A stretch of 64,000 nt of DNA from Selenomonadaceae bacterium. GTDB lineage: Bacteria; Bacillota; Negativicutes; Selenomonadales; Selenomonadaceae. The notes below the pieces were generated by a model that was given only the letters and a program-made list of their open reading frames with translations, did no database searches and was not told where the DNA came from. This document shows, piece by piece, positions 45,292 through 53,800 of this stretch; positions within the stretch are counted from its first letter, which is position 1, and each line of letters opens with the position of its first letter. A program made the translations under genes and the position numbers. Where the stretch lies: positions 1 through 64,000 of the forward strand of contig JAQYBD010000044.1 in assembly GCA_029338835.1 (NCBI GenBank), in the 5' to 3' direction.

Positions 45292-45320
45292 ATTATACAT
45301 GAGCAGCATCGCGATGTAAA
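45292..45320 (-). promoter_or_regulatory. ptsG promoter inside the larC 3' end
   Basis: Minus-strand TTTACA (45315-45320), 17-base spacer, TATAAT (45292-45297). The -10 overlaps the larC stop codon region and the -35 is in larC coding sequence. Confidence 0.75.
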
Positions 45321-46582
45321 GCATTTTTTTCGGATTCCATTTCTTGCTTATCATATGCAATCGTTTCCACAGCCATGGACGCCAGTCCTTCCACGCGCTT
45401 GAGAGGGATGTCGTACTTACGTGCCAGACGGCAGCAGTCTTCGTATTCCGGCTTGCAACCCAGGATCCGGCCCTGCCAACTCGAGAGCTTGCAAGTCACT
45501 TCACCGTATGGTGTAGCGGCCTGGATGAACTTGCGTTCTGCTTCCAAGCGCTCCTCCGCCCGGAAGATGCGCAGCCCGATACTCGTGCTTTCACGCAAGA
45601 TGACAGTCGCGCAATCCGCTTTATCCTTCCTGCGGCACAAAACGGAAAGCTGATAGGCCGGACGCGTTTTCTTCATGACGATGGGCGTTGTCCAGACATC
45701 AAGAGCTCCTGCCGCAAAGAGACGTTCATAAAGATATCCGAAAATCTGGGACTCCATATCGTCGATATTCGTTTCAAGCAGCAGGATATCGGCGGCATGC
45801 TGCGCGCCCTCCTGGTTTTCTGCATAATCACCGAGATACAGGCGCAGGACATTGGGAATCTCGGTATCCCAGGTACCGGCACCGTATGCAATACGAGCCG
45901 CCACGAACGAGTCCGGCAGGCTGGCAGCAAAATCAGCCTGGCTGCGCAGGACGGCTGCTCCGGTCGGTGTCGTGAGTTCCTTTTCCGCACCGGCATGATA
46001 GGACGGCCAGCCAAGCAGGAGTTCTGAGACAGCCGGAGCCGGCACCGGCATGATGCCATGCGCGCAGTGTACGAAGCCGCTGCCCGTATTGACACGCGAT
46101 GCAAAAATCTTTTCGATGCCGAGATACTCGAGAGAAACAGCCGTCCCCACGATGTCGACGATAGAATCAACCGCACCGACCTCATGAAACGCCACATCCT
46201 CTTGTGGCTTGCCATGTACCTTGCCCTCTGCTGCAGCCAGGACGCCAAAAATCGACAGGCTGCGCGCTTTCACGGATTCAGAAAGAGACGACGCTTCAAT
46301 CAGCTGACGGATGTCTGCCATGGTACGGTGTTCATGATGATGATGGTGATGATGAGCAGGCAAAGAAGGCGTCTGCTCATCTTGAGAAAGCAGTACGCGC
46401 ACATACGTTGCGGCTATCCCCTGTTTCTTCACCGGCTCGGCTACTATTTCATATTCCCTGCCCCAGGGCAGTTTCCGCAGTTCCGAAGTAAGATGTGCAA
46501 GCGGTACGCCCGCTTGCAGGAATGCACCGAGCAGCATATTGCCGCTGATGCCGGAAAAACAGTCCAAGTAAATTGCCTTCAT
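45293..46582 (-). CDS. larC: LarC, nickel insertion protein for the lactate racemase cofactor
   Basis: Inserts nickel into the pyridinium thiocarboxylate precursor to make the nickel-pincer nucleotide cofactor. The 429-residue single frame starts MKAIYLDCFSGISGNMLLGA and shows HEVGAVDSIVDIVG, CAHGIMPVPAPAV, ELTTPTGAAVL and LETNIDDMESQIFGYL. A run of seven histidines plus HEH near residues 77-87 is a likely nickel-binding stretch. In Lactobacillus the gene is split and joined by frameshifting; here it is one frame. It follows larB by 56 bases. No larA or larE is in the window. Confidence 0.95.
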   Translation of the reverse strand: MKAIYLDCFSGISGNMLLGAFLQAGVPLAHLTSELRKLPWGREYEIVAEPVKKQGIAATYVRVLLSQDEQTPSLPAHHHHHHHEHRTMADIRQLIEASSLSESVKARSLSIFGVLAAAEGKVHGKPQEDVAFHEVGAVDSIVDIVGTAVSLEYLGIEKIFASRVNTGSGFVHCAHGIMPVPAPAVSELLLGWPSYHAGAEKELTTPTGAAVLRSQADFAASLPDSFVAARIAYGAGTWDTEIPNVLRLYLGDYAENQEGAQHAADILLLETNIDDMESQIFGYLYERLFAAGALDVWTTPIVMKKTRPAYQLSVLCRRKDKADCATVILRESTSIGLRIFRAEERLEAERKFIQAATPYGEVTCKLSSWQGRILGCKPEYEDCCRLARKYDIPLKRVEGLASMAVETIAYDKQEMESEKNALHRDAAHV

Positions 46583-46638
46583 GATGATAATCCTCGAAAA
46601 TATTCTCCGCCAGACCCCGTCTACAACGGGGAAGCAAC

Positions 46639-47394
46639 TCAGTCCAGACGGTTTATCTTGCTGGCCAGGACGCCAGCACCAAAGCCATTATCGATATTGA
46701 CCACAGAAACCCCCGCGGCACAGCTGCTGAGCATCGCCAGCAACGCCGTCAAGCCATGGAATGATGCCCCGTAGCCCACACTGGTCGGCACGGCAATGAC
46801 TGGTTTATCCGTGAGTCCGCCCACAACACTTACCAGAGCGCCTTCCATACCGGCCACAACGATGATGACCCGAGCTTCCTCGATATCCCGAATATGGGCG
46901 AACAGGCGATGGATGCCGGCCACGCCGCAATCATAATGCGTCACGACTTCATTGCCCCAGAGTTCCGCGGTCAGACGTGCCTCCTCTGCCACCGGGATAT
47001 CACTGGTCCCTGCCGTCAAGATCAGGATTTTCCTAGACGGATCTACCGCCCTGGTCGGACGCCTGACATAGATGATGCGCGCCGCCTCCTGGTATTCTGC
47101 CTCGGGGATCCGTGCTTTGACGAACTCATACATCTCGCGATCTGCCCGCGTGGCCATGACACTCTGCCGGCTCCCGGACAACAGGGAGGCCATGATGGCA
47201 GCAACCTGTTCCTGAGTCTTGCCTGCCGCATAAATGACTTCTGGGAATCCCTGGCGCCGCTCCCTGGCCTGATCGACTTCTGCAAAGCCCAGATCCTCAA
47301 CCCCGGCTCGCTGCATACCGGCAATCACCTGCGCTTCAGATACGTTTCCCTCTTTGTATTGCCGCAACAGTACGGCCATTTCCTGCTCTGTCAA
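46639..47394 (-). CDS. larB: LarB, carboxylase/hydrolase for the nickel-pincer cofactor
   Basis: First enzyme of nickel-pincer nucleotide synthesis, acting on nicotinic acid adenine dinucleotide with CO2. The 251-residue protein has a PurE-like C-terminal domain with LTAGTSDIPVAEEA, HYDCGVAGIHR, VVAGMEGALVSVVGGL, PTSVGYGASFHGLTALL and NIDNGFGAGVLA. The start is probably TTG at 47392-47394, behind GAGGGA. larC follows. Related to AIR carboxylase PurE, but the GAL and NGFGAG sequences fit LarB. Confidence 0.94.
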   Translation of the reverse strand: MTEQEMAVLLRQYKEGNVSEAQVIAGMQRAGVEDLGFAEVDQARERRQGFPEVIYAAGKTQEQVAAIMASLLSGSRQSVMATRADREMYEFVKARIPEAEYQEAARIIYVRRPTRAVDPSRKILILTAGTSDIPVAEEARLTAELWGNEVVTHYDCGVAGIHRLFAHIRDIEEARVIIVVAGMEGALVSVVGGLTDKPVIAVPTSVGYGASFHGLTALLAMLSSCAAGVSVVNIDNGFGAGVLASKINRLD

Positions 47395-47493
47395 AAAAGT
47401 CCCTCACTTCCTGTGGAAAAGATCCTGGCAAAACAAAAGACCCATGAGGCAAGCTGCATCATAGGCCTTGAGCTATCTTCCATCCGGCAATGA

Positions 47494-48075
47494 TCACTCC
47501 TGTGTCTCTGCGGGTGCTTGTCCCTCCGGCTGCGGGTCTGGTGCCGTCGTCTGCGGACGCTGCTGGCTCATCTGCTGTTTCGCCTGCTGCAGGACCGTCA
47601 GTGCTTGCTGGAGTCCGTTTTCTGCCTGTTGGACCCCCTGGAAAGTGCTGCTGACATGGGCAATGAGCTGGTCAAAAACCTGATTGGCATAAGCATCGGC
47701 ATCATCCTGCAGCTGCGTGGCATTTGCCCGCGTGCGCGCGATGATCTCATTCTCCCGCTGCTGCGTCTGCTGCAGGATAACCTTGGCTTTTTCCTTGGCC
47801 TGTACGACGATCTCATTCTCATCCGTAATCTGCGTCGCATACTCCCGTGCCCGCTTGCGGATGCGTTCTGCCTCACGCTGCGCATCCGCGATGATCTCAT
47901 CGCGCTGCTTCATGATGACTTCTGCCTTTTCCAACTCCTTCGGCAGATCACGGCGCAGCTCCTCGACGTAATGCACCAGATCGTTATCGTTGATCATGAT
48001 GCGCCCCGTAAAAGGCACGTTCTTGGCACCAGCCACCATACTTTCTATTTTTTCCAAGGTATCGCGTACTCCCAT
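47494..48075 (-). CDS. coiled-coil protein resembling F0 subunit b / DivIVA-like
   Basis: A 193-residue soluble protein, mostly one long alpha-helical coiled coil from about residue 45 to 165, with many Glu, Arg, Gln and Ala (KQRDEIIADAQREAERIRKR). The tail is rich in Pro, Gln and Glu. Similar proteins are often annotated as ATPase or DivIVA-like, but there is no membrane anchor and no true DivIVA head is evident. It lies 5 bases upstream of... the coaD stop, in the same direction as coaD and rsmD, so it is the last gene of the rsmD-coaD unit. Function unknown. Confidence 0.8.
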   Translation of the reverse strand: MGVRDTLEKIESMVAGAKNVPFTGRIMINDNDLVHYVEELRRDLPKELEKAEVIMKQRDEIIADAQREAERIRKRAREYATQITDENEIVVQAKEKAKVILQQTQQRENEIIARTRANATQLQDDADAYANQVFDQLIAHVSSTFQGVQQAENGLQQALTVLQQAKQQMSQQRPQTTAPDPQPEGQAPAETQE

Positions 48076-48080
48076 GCCGC

Positions 48081-48566
48081 TTACTTCCTTTCTTGTTCCA
48101 GATTCTCTATTGCCTGTGCCACACAGGCCGGCACCAAGCCATGAACATCACCATGAAACCGGATGAGTTCCCGGATTCCCGAAGAACTCACAAAAGAGTA
48201 TTCAGGACGGGTCAAAAGAAAAACCGTGTCGATAGCGGGTTCCAGGTGACGAATCATATACGCCTCATTCTGTTCATACTCCAAGTCTTTGACCGAGCGC
48301 ACGCCTCGCACGATGATATGAGCATCCTGCTCTTTCATGTAGTCCGTGATCAGCCCGGAAAACGACGCGACACGCACATTGGCAAGATGGCGCGTCGACT
48401 CCTGCAAGAAACGCACGCGTTCTTCCACAGGGAAGAATGCCTGCTTCTTCACATTGTGGAAAACGCAGATGATGACTTCATCAAACATGGCACTAGCTCG
48501 TTCAAAAATGTCAATATGACCATTCGTGACGGGATCAAAACTGCCCGAACATACGGCTCGCCTCAC
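48081..48566 (-). CDS. coaD: phosphopantetheine adenylyltransferase
   Basis: Adds AMP to 4'-phosphopantetheine, the fourth step of coenzyme A synthesis. The 161-residue protein has the nucleotidyltransferase GSFDPVTNGHIDIFERA motif, VRGVRSVKDLEYE, and SFVSSSGIRELIRFHGD. The start is GTG at 48564-48566, 7 bases after GGAGG and overlapping the rsmD stop (GTGA). The longer reading begins inside rsmD and exceeds the usual length. Confidence 0.96.
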   Translation of the reverse strand: MRRAVCSGSFDPVTNGHIDIFERASAMFDEVIICVFHNVKKQAFFPVEERVRFLQESTRHLANVRVASFSGLITDYMKEQDAHIIVRGVRSVKDLEYEQNEAYMIRHLEPAIDTVFLLTRPEYSFVSSSGIRELIRFHGDVHGLVPACVAQAIENLEQERK

Positions 48567-49135
48567 GCATCGTCCTCCTCCCGATAAGATTGCCATTGGA
48601 AAAAGCTTAACTGCGTGGTGTGACCGTAGCGGCGATTCTCCACACAGACCAGCCCCAATAAAGGTGGCAATACCGTTTCATCAGCACCGTGCTCCACCAC
48701 GAGGATGCCATCGTGCGCAAGCAGATCCGTCGTATCAAAGACGCGAAGCGCACGCTGCCAGAGGCCCTTGTGATAAGGAGGGTCACAGAAGATGAGGTCA
48801 AAGCTGCGCTGCGCCGCCGACAGTTGCGACAGTCTCGCAAATACATCCCCGCCATAAATCTCAGCAGAGGAAAGCAGCCTGGTATGGATGGCATTCTCCC
48901 GGATCAGCGAGGAAGTAGCCTGGTCGACAAAAACAGCCGATGCAGCGCCGCGTGACAGAGCTTCCAGGCCAAGGTTGCCCGTCCCGGCAAAAATATCAAG
49001 GACATGACGTCCTGATACCATGGCGCCGAGTATATTGAACAGGGATTCTTTGACGCGATCCGCTGTCGGCCGCGTATCCTGGCCCTTCGGTGTCTTCAGG
49101 CGGCAGCCGCGGGCTGTCCCTGTGATGATCCTCAT
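48563..49135 (-). CDS. rsmD: 16S rRNA (guanine966-N2)-methyltransferase
   Basis: Methylates G966 of 16S rRNA. The 190-residue protein starts MRIITGTARGCRLKTPKG, and has RPTADRVKESLFNIL, the SAM site VLDIFAGTGNLGLEALSRGA, and the catalytic IFCDPPYHKG. The ATG at 49133-49135 follows GGAG at 8 bases. It is coupled to coaD downstream, a common pairing. Confidence 0.95.
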   Translation of the reverse strand: MRIITGTARGCRLKTPKGQDTRPTADRVKESLFNILGAMVSGRHVLDIFAGTGNLGLEALSRGAASAVFVDQATSSLIRENAIHTRLLSSAEIYGGDVFARLSQLSAAQRSFDLIFCDPPYHKGLWQRALRVFDTTDLLAHDGILVVEHGADETVLPPLLGLVCVENRRYGHTTQLSFFQWQSYREEDDA

Positions 49136-49267
49136 ACTATCCACTCCACCTCAATCACTTCTGTTCCAGAATATTTCACATAAACAAATTCATTATACCA
49201 TTCATGTCATCTAGCGTAAATAGCATTCAAGAGGATTCCATGCGGCACAAGGATTCCTGACAAGCTG

Positions 49268-49293
49268 AAAAAGGCCGCCCTTGACAGGCAGCC
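49268..49293 (-). terminator. terminator after the gene fragment
   Basis: GGCTGCC/GGCGGCC hairpin (one G-T pair) followed by five T residues on the minus strand, 23 bases past the fragment's stop. Confidence 0.65.
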
Positions 49294-49316
49294 ACACGCA
49301 GATTGCTATGTATTTT

Positions 49317-49460
49317 TTACCAGGCATATGTTATCTTGACGTATACCTTATCGTTATCAAAATTGCAGGAAGATCCTTTATCGCCCATCTGGACAATGCC
49401 CTGCTGGCCCATTCCAAGCCGTGTGAAGTCGAAGATTTTCGGATAGATGTAGATTTTCAA
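49317..49460 (-). pseudogene. possible C-terminal remnant of a lost gene
   Basis: A 47-codon open frame on the minus strand from a TTG at 49458-49460 to TAA. It reads KIYIYPKIFDFTRLG, then GIVQMGDKGSS and ends DKVYVKITYAW. An in-frame stop lies 5 codons upstream of the TTG and there is no ribosome site. The translation looks protein-like and is followed by a terminator, which suggests the end of a decayed gene rather than chance. It could instead be a short real gene. Family not recognised. Confidence 0.35.
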
Positions 49461-49540
49461 GGCAAACACAATGATTCAAAACCTGTTCAGCAATAGGAAG
49501 AGCTTTCTAACATATTTTTCCACGTTCGTGAACCTGCCTA

Positions 49541-49549
49541 TGATATAAT
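49541..49549 (+). promoter_or_regulatory. extended -10 promoter of the DUF4127 gene
   Basis: TGATATAAT with no clear -35. A short palindrome GTTCGTGAAC lies just upstream (49523-49532). Confidence 0.5.
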
Positions 49550-49589
49550 AGCGGGTAAGATTATAGAAAATCAGGAGAATTTATCATAT

Positions 49590-51296
49590 ATGCATGCATT
49601 ATTCCCAAAACTCGACCAACGCTTGCTGTTCCTGCTGCTCGTCCTGCCCCTGCTGGCACTGGGAGCCTGGTTCCTGCGCCATCCGCAGGAACCATCGGCC
49701 ACACTTGTCTACCCGCAGCAGATGATGAAGCATCGCGTCATCCTCATCCCATTGGATGGACGCCCCCCCTGCCGCCAATTCGTCATCGATGCAGGCCGCA
49801 TCAGCGGCATAGAAGTATTGACACCGCCGCATGAATACCAGGATTATTATTCCCAGCCAGGCGACACCCGTGCCATGGCCGCCTGGCTGCAGCAAAGTCT
49901 TGAGGAGCAGCCGGCCGATGCCATCATCCTTTCGGTCGACCAGCTCCTCTATGGCGGGCTGCTCGCAGCACGGGAGCATCCAGCAACAGAAGCCCAGGTG
50001 GAAACCCTGCTGCAGTTCCTTGAATCCCTGCACCAGGCTCACCCGGAGATCCCGATCTACGCCTTCAGTATCCTGCCGCGCCTGACGCCCCAGGATACGA
50101 TTGACGGCTATGAGGAACGACGCGACATCATGGCTTACTCCCGCCTGGCTGGCCGCAAAGCTGCCGGGCTTGCCATCGACGAGGGCAAGCTTCAGGCCCT
50201 GCACGATAAGATTCCTCCCAGCAGCCTGGAGCGCTATCTGTCTCATTTCCGGGAAAACGCCGTTCTCAACGAGAAGCTCATCGATCTCACGCGCCAGGGC
50301 ATCCTCACGCGCCTTGTCCTCGGACAGGATGACGGCGAGGAATACGGCATCCCGAACATAGAGAAATACGCCCTGCAGGAGTACATCACGAACTCGGGGC
50401 TCAGTGAACGCGAAGTATTCCTGACCCATGGGGCCGACGAGATTGCCTTGACGCTGCTCGCTGCCTGGCAGAATGCACAGGCAGGAATAAAGCCCCGCAT
50501 CTTCCTGCAATACAACACGCCAGCAGCGAGCAAGCAGGTCATGCCCTATATGGCTGTCTCAACCGGCGTCTGCGCCGAAGAAAAGGTCCTTCTTCTCGGC
50601 GGCACTCTTTCCCGCACACCGGAAGATGCTGACTTCACCCTCTTGATCTCAACCAATGACGCCGAACGTGATACGATGGACAGCCGTCGGCAAACCGTGC
50701 AAATGCTCGCTGATGCTCAGGCTGCCCATCAGCCCATCGGCCTGGTCGATCTCAGCAAACACTTCACGGCTGCAGAGACGGTACTGCCCCAGCTCATCGC
50801 CAGCGATTTCCCGCTCAATCAGCTGCTCGCCTATGCCGGTTGGAATACGACCAGCAACGCCATCGGCACGGCACTGGCCGAAGCCTGCCTGTACCAGGCC
50901 GCACAAAAAGAAGTTGGCAGTACGGAAGAAGCCCTGTCACGGGCAGGCAGCCAAATCACGTTCCTGCAGAACCGCATCCTGGAAGATTACTTCTACCTCA
51001 AAGAAGATATCGACCTCATCAACGGCAGCCTCAAAAAAGCTGGCTATCTCAATACGGCAGATCTCGATCTCGAGCATAATTACCGCTGGGCCAATCTCAT
51101 GCTCCAGAGTCTCATGATGCGCCAGGTCCAGGCCTACAGCCATACACCGGCTCTGCAGGCTCCCTTCCCCGTGGCGACCCCAGAGGGCATCCGCTTCCTT
51201 CGCATCAAGGAACTCAAGGCCGATATGAGCTTCCCCTGGCCACGCACCTTCGAAATCTACCTGGAAACCACGCCGCTCCTGGAGATACTGCCATAA
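49590..51296 (+). CDS. DUF4127 family protein, membrane-anchored or secreted
   Basis: A 568-residue protein with an N-terminal hydrophobic segment (about 10-28) that could be an anchor or signal. It has DUF4127 hallmarks: VILIPLDGRPPCRQFV near residue 50, ILSVDQLLYGGLLAAR near 112, FSILPRLTP, THGADEIALTLLA, and YAGWNTTSNAIGTALA. The function is unknown; the domain looks like an enzyme acting outside or at the membrane. The ATG at 49590 has GGAG about 12 bases upstream, a long spacing. It has its own promoter and terminator. Confidence 0.85.
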   Translation: MHALFPKLDQRLLFLLLVLPLLALGAWFLRHPQEPSATLVYPQQMMKHRVILIPLDGRPPCRQFVIDAGRISGIEVLTPPHEYQDYYSQPGDTRAMAAWLQQSLEEQPADAIILSVDQLLYGGLLAAREHPATEAQVETLLQFLESLHQAHPEIPIYAFSILPRLTPQDTIDGYEERRDIMAYSRLAGRKAAGLAIDEGKLQALHDKIPPSSLERYLSHFRENAVLNEKLIDLTRQGILTRLVLGQDDGEEYGIPNIEKYALQEYITNSGLSEREVFLTHGADEIALTLLAAWQNAQAGIKPRIFLQYNTPAASKQVMPYMAVSTGVCAEEKVLLLGGTLSRTPEDADFTLLISTNDAERDTMDSRRQTVQMLADAQAAHQPIGLVDLSKHFTAAETVLPQLIASDFPLNQLLAYAGWNTTSNAIGTALAEACLYQAAQKEVGSTEEALSRAGSQITFLQNRILEDYFYLKEDIDLINGSLKKAGYLNTADLDLEHNYRWANLMLQSLMMRQVQAYSHTPALQAPFPVATPEGIRFLRIKELKADMSFPWPRTFEIYLETTPLLEILP

Positions 51297-51319
51297 GCCG
51301 CCTCTGCCATGCACATAGT

Positions 51320-51366
51320 AAAAAACGGCCAGTCCACCACAGGATCTGCGGTGACTGGCCGTTTCT
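51320..51366. terminator. bidirectional terminator
   Basis: AAACGGCCAGTC/GACTGGCCGTTT hairpin between the convergent DUF4127 and P-type ATPase genes. Confidence 0.9.
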
Positions 51367-51429
51367 CATGCATCATCACGACTCAGTTTTACCTTGTTGC
51401 TGCGATGTAAGCAGGCTCATGGATTTCAC

Positions 51430-53616
51430 TCAAAGATAAATCTCGCAGTCATCCTCAACTTTCTTGCAGTTACCGCGCACAGCTGCCATGACGCGCTTCC
51501 AGTCCGCCCCTTCTGCAAGCTCGACTTTCATCTCCTGTGCCATGAAATTCACCGCAGCGCTCCGCACGCCCTGCGTCCTCCTAGCGGCCTCCTCCATGAG
51601 TGCGGCACAGTTCGGACAATCAACCTCGATCTTGTAGACACGGGAGCCATTGCCAGCTGCAACGGTCTGCTGCGGACGGACCTGCTCTTCCTGTCCCTTC
51701 GCCTGCTTTTTCTCCTTGCCGTATCCACGCAATCCCTGCGGCATGAAAAGCGCCCGTGTCGCATTGCAGACAGCCAGGATCATGACACCGACATCGGCAA
51801 AGATAGCCGCCCACATATTGGCAAGTCCCAGCGCGCCAAGCGCAAGGACAACAGCCTTGACGCCGATGGAAAATACGATATTCTCATAGACAATACGCAT
51901 CGTTTTGCGCGACGTACGCTGCGCCAGTGCGATCTTCAACGGGTCATCGTCCATGAGTACGACATCAGCCGCTTCGATGGCAGCATCGGATCCCATCGCT
52001 CCCATCGCGATGCCGACATCCGCGCGCGACAGCACCGGTGCATCATTGATGCCGTCGCCGACGAAGGCCAGCTTTTTCCCTGCCTGCTGTTCCGCAAGGA
52101 AAGATTCGACCTTCTGGACTTTATCCTGTGGCAGCAGGTCACTGTATACCGCATCCAGCCCCAATTCATGGGCAACATGTTCCGCAACATCCCGACCGTC
52201 TCCCGTCAGCATGATTGCCTGTCGGATACCATTTTGATGCAAGGCTTTGATGGCTTCACCGGCATGTTCCTTGATGACATCAGAGATGACGATATGCCCG
52301 GCATACACACGATCGATGGCCACATGAACGATTGTACCGGCTTGTTCGCAAGGACGCCATTTTGCTCCGATTGCCTCCATCATCCTGGCATTGCCGACCC
52401 AGACTACCGAATCATTCACCTTGGCCCGGATGCCCTGACCAGGAATCTCTTCCACGTCTTCCACGCAACAGTCATCCGCCTCATGGCGATAAGCATTGCG
52501 CAGAGACACTGCAATCGGATGTGTAGAGAAGCGTTCCACATGGGCAGCCAGATGCAAGAGTTCCTGCGGATTGATGATCTCCGGATGAATGGCAGTGACT
52601 TCGAAAACACCTTTGGTCAAAGTCCCCGTCTTGTCAAAAACAACCGTATCGACTTTTGACAAGGTTTCCAGGTAATTCGCACCTTTGACGAGTACGCCCT
52701 GGCGGCTGATGCCGCCAATGCCGGCAAAGAATGACAAGGGAATGCTGATGACCAGCGCGCAGGGGCAGCTGATTACCAGGAAAATAAGTGCCCGGTAAAC
52801 CCAGCGCTCCCAATCCGGCAGCAAGCCAAAAAATACCATGTTCACGAGTGGCGGCAGGAGAGCCAGCGCTATCGCCGCATAAACGACCAGCGGCGTATAA
52901 ACACGCGCGAATTTCGTGATGAAATTCTCTGCCTTTGATTTACGCGAACCGGCATCCGCCACCAGAGCCAGGATCTTGGAAGCCGTAGACTCTGCAAAGG
53001 CCTTGCTTGTCCTGATATGCAACAAGCCACTCTGATTGATGCTGCCACTGACGACCGCATCGCCGGTCGTGACGCGGCGCGGCAGGCTCTCGCCCGTCAA
53101 AGCGACGGTATCGAGCGTTGATGTTCCCTCGATGATCACGCCATCAAGCGGCACCTTTTCACCAGGTTTGACCACGACCGTACTTCCCACAGGCACGCTT
53201 CCCGGTGACACACGGAGGATTTGCCCGTGAGCCTGCTCAAGATTGGCGAAATCCGGACGGATATCCATGAGGTCACTGATATTGCGTCGGCTGCGTCCCA
53301 CGGCATAAGACTGGAACCATTCACCCACCTGGTAGAACAGCATGACGGCAATCGCTTCCGTATAATCGCCATCCTCATAGATGGCCAGGGCTATAGCACC
53401 AATGGTTGCCACAGCCATCAGCAGGCTCTCGTCGAACGGCTGCCGATTCCAGATGCCCTTGCCGGCTTTCCAGATGACATCATAGCCCACAATCAGATAG
53501 GGAACCAGATACGCCCCCAGACGCGCCATACCCGTAAGTGGCAGGAAGGTCAGCACAACCATCAGGGCAGCGGTGGCTGCAATGCGGATCAAGTTCTTCT
53601 TCTGCTTCGGATTCAT
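51430..53616 (-). CDS. heavy-metal P1B-type ATPase with C-terminal HMA domain
   Basis: ATP-driven export of Zn2+/Cd2+/Pb2+-like ions is likely. The 728-residue protein has about eight membrane helices, the TGES actuator motif (174-177), the CPC metal site (284-286), the phosphorylated DKTGT (328-332), and GDGINDAPVLSRADVGIAMG. The usual N-terminal HMA domain is missing. Instead an HMA-like domain is at the C-terminus (about 660-728) with VDCPNCAALMEEAARRTQGV, a CxxC metal pair. It follows an ArsR/SmtB-type palindrome. CPC without other hints fits the ZntA/CadA group more than copper pumps, but the metal is inferred. Confidence 0.93.
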   Translation of the reverse strand: MNPKQKKNLIRIAATAALMVVLTFLPLTGMARLGAYLVPYLIVGYDVIWKAGKGIWNRQPFDESLLMAVATIGAIALAIYEDGDYTEAIAVMLFYQVGEWFQSYAVGRSRRNISDLMDIRPDFANLEQAHGQILRVSPGSVPVGSTVVVKPGEKVPLDGVIIEGTSTLDTVALTGESLPRRVTTGDAVVSGSINQSGLLHIRTSKAFAESTASKILALVADAGSRKSKAENFITKFARVYTPLVVYAAIALALLPPLVNMVFFGLLPDWERWVYRALIFLVISCPCALVISIPLSFFAGIGGISRQGVLVKGANYLETLSKVDTVVFDKTGTLTKGVFEVTAIHPEIINPQELLHLAAHVERFSTHPIAVSLRNAYRHEADDCCVEDVEEIPGQGIRAKVNDSVVWVGNARMMEAIGAKWRPCEQAGTIVHVAIDRVYAGHIVISDVIKEHAGEAIKALHQNGIRQAIMLTGDGRDVAEHVAHELGLDAVYSDLLPQDKVQKVESFLAEQQAGKKLAFVGDGINDAPVLSRADVGIAMGAMGSDAAIEAADVVLMDDDPLKIALAQRTSRKTMRIVYENIVFSIGVKAVVLALGALGLANMWAAIFADVGVMILAVCNATRALFMPQGLRGYGKEKKQAKGQEEQVRPQQTVAAGNGSRVYKIEVDCPNCAALMEEAARRTQGVRSAAVNFMAQEMKVELAEGADWKRVMAAVRGNCKKVEDDCEIYL

Positions 53617-53643
53617 CTTTCACACTCCTATCTCAATCAACAT

Positions 53644-53699
53644 ATGAACATTAGTTCATTTATTGATTGAATTATATCAAATCGTGAAAAAAAAAGCAA
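53644..53699 (-). promoter_or_regulatory. metal ATPase promoter with ArsR/SmtB-like operator
   Basis: Minus-strand promoter TTGCTT (53694-53699), 17-base spacer, TATAAT (53671-53676). Between the -10 and the gene is ATGAAC-N4-GTTCAT (53644-53659), which fits the 12-2-12 core of ArsR/SmtB metal-sensor operators. No such regulator gene is adjacent. Confidence 0.65.
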
Positions 53700-53751
53700 G
53701 TCCTTCTTGCATCGCTGCAAAATAAGAGCAAGAATTTTTTCTAAAAAGTGC

Positions 53752-53780
53752 TTGACAAACAGATCCATCATCCATATAAT
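53752..53780 (+). promoter_or_regulatory. tRNA-Gln promoter
   Basis: TTGACA (53752-53757), 17-base spacer, TATAAT (53775-53780): full consensus. Confidence 0.95.
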
Positions 53781-53800
53781 ATATAAATGTCAAAAGACAC

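Larger units (their letters stand above)
49136..49589. other. 454-base intergenic region
   Basis: Holds a minus-strand gene fragment (49317-49460) with a terminator after it, and an extended -10 for the following plus-strand gene. A plus-strand reading of 71 codons at 49281-49496 overlaps both and lacks a ribosome site, so I do not call it. Confidence 0.5.

Noticed and set aside
46612-46632. CCCCGT/ACGGGG hairpin between larB and larC
   Set aside because: The stem is short, there is no T-run, and it lies within an apparent two-gene operon, so it is not called as a terminator.
49281-49496. 71-codon plus-strand frame in the gap after rsmD
   Set aside because: It has no ribosome site, runs through a minus-strand terminator, and overlaps a more protein-like minus-strand fragment.
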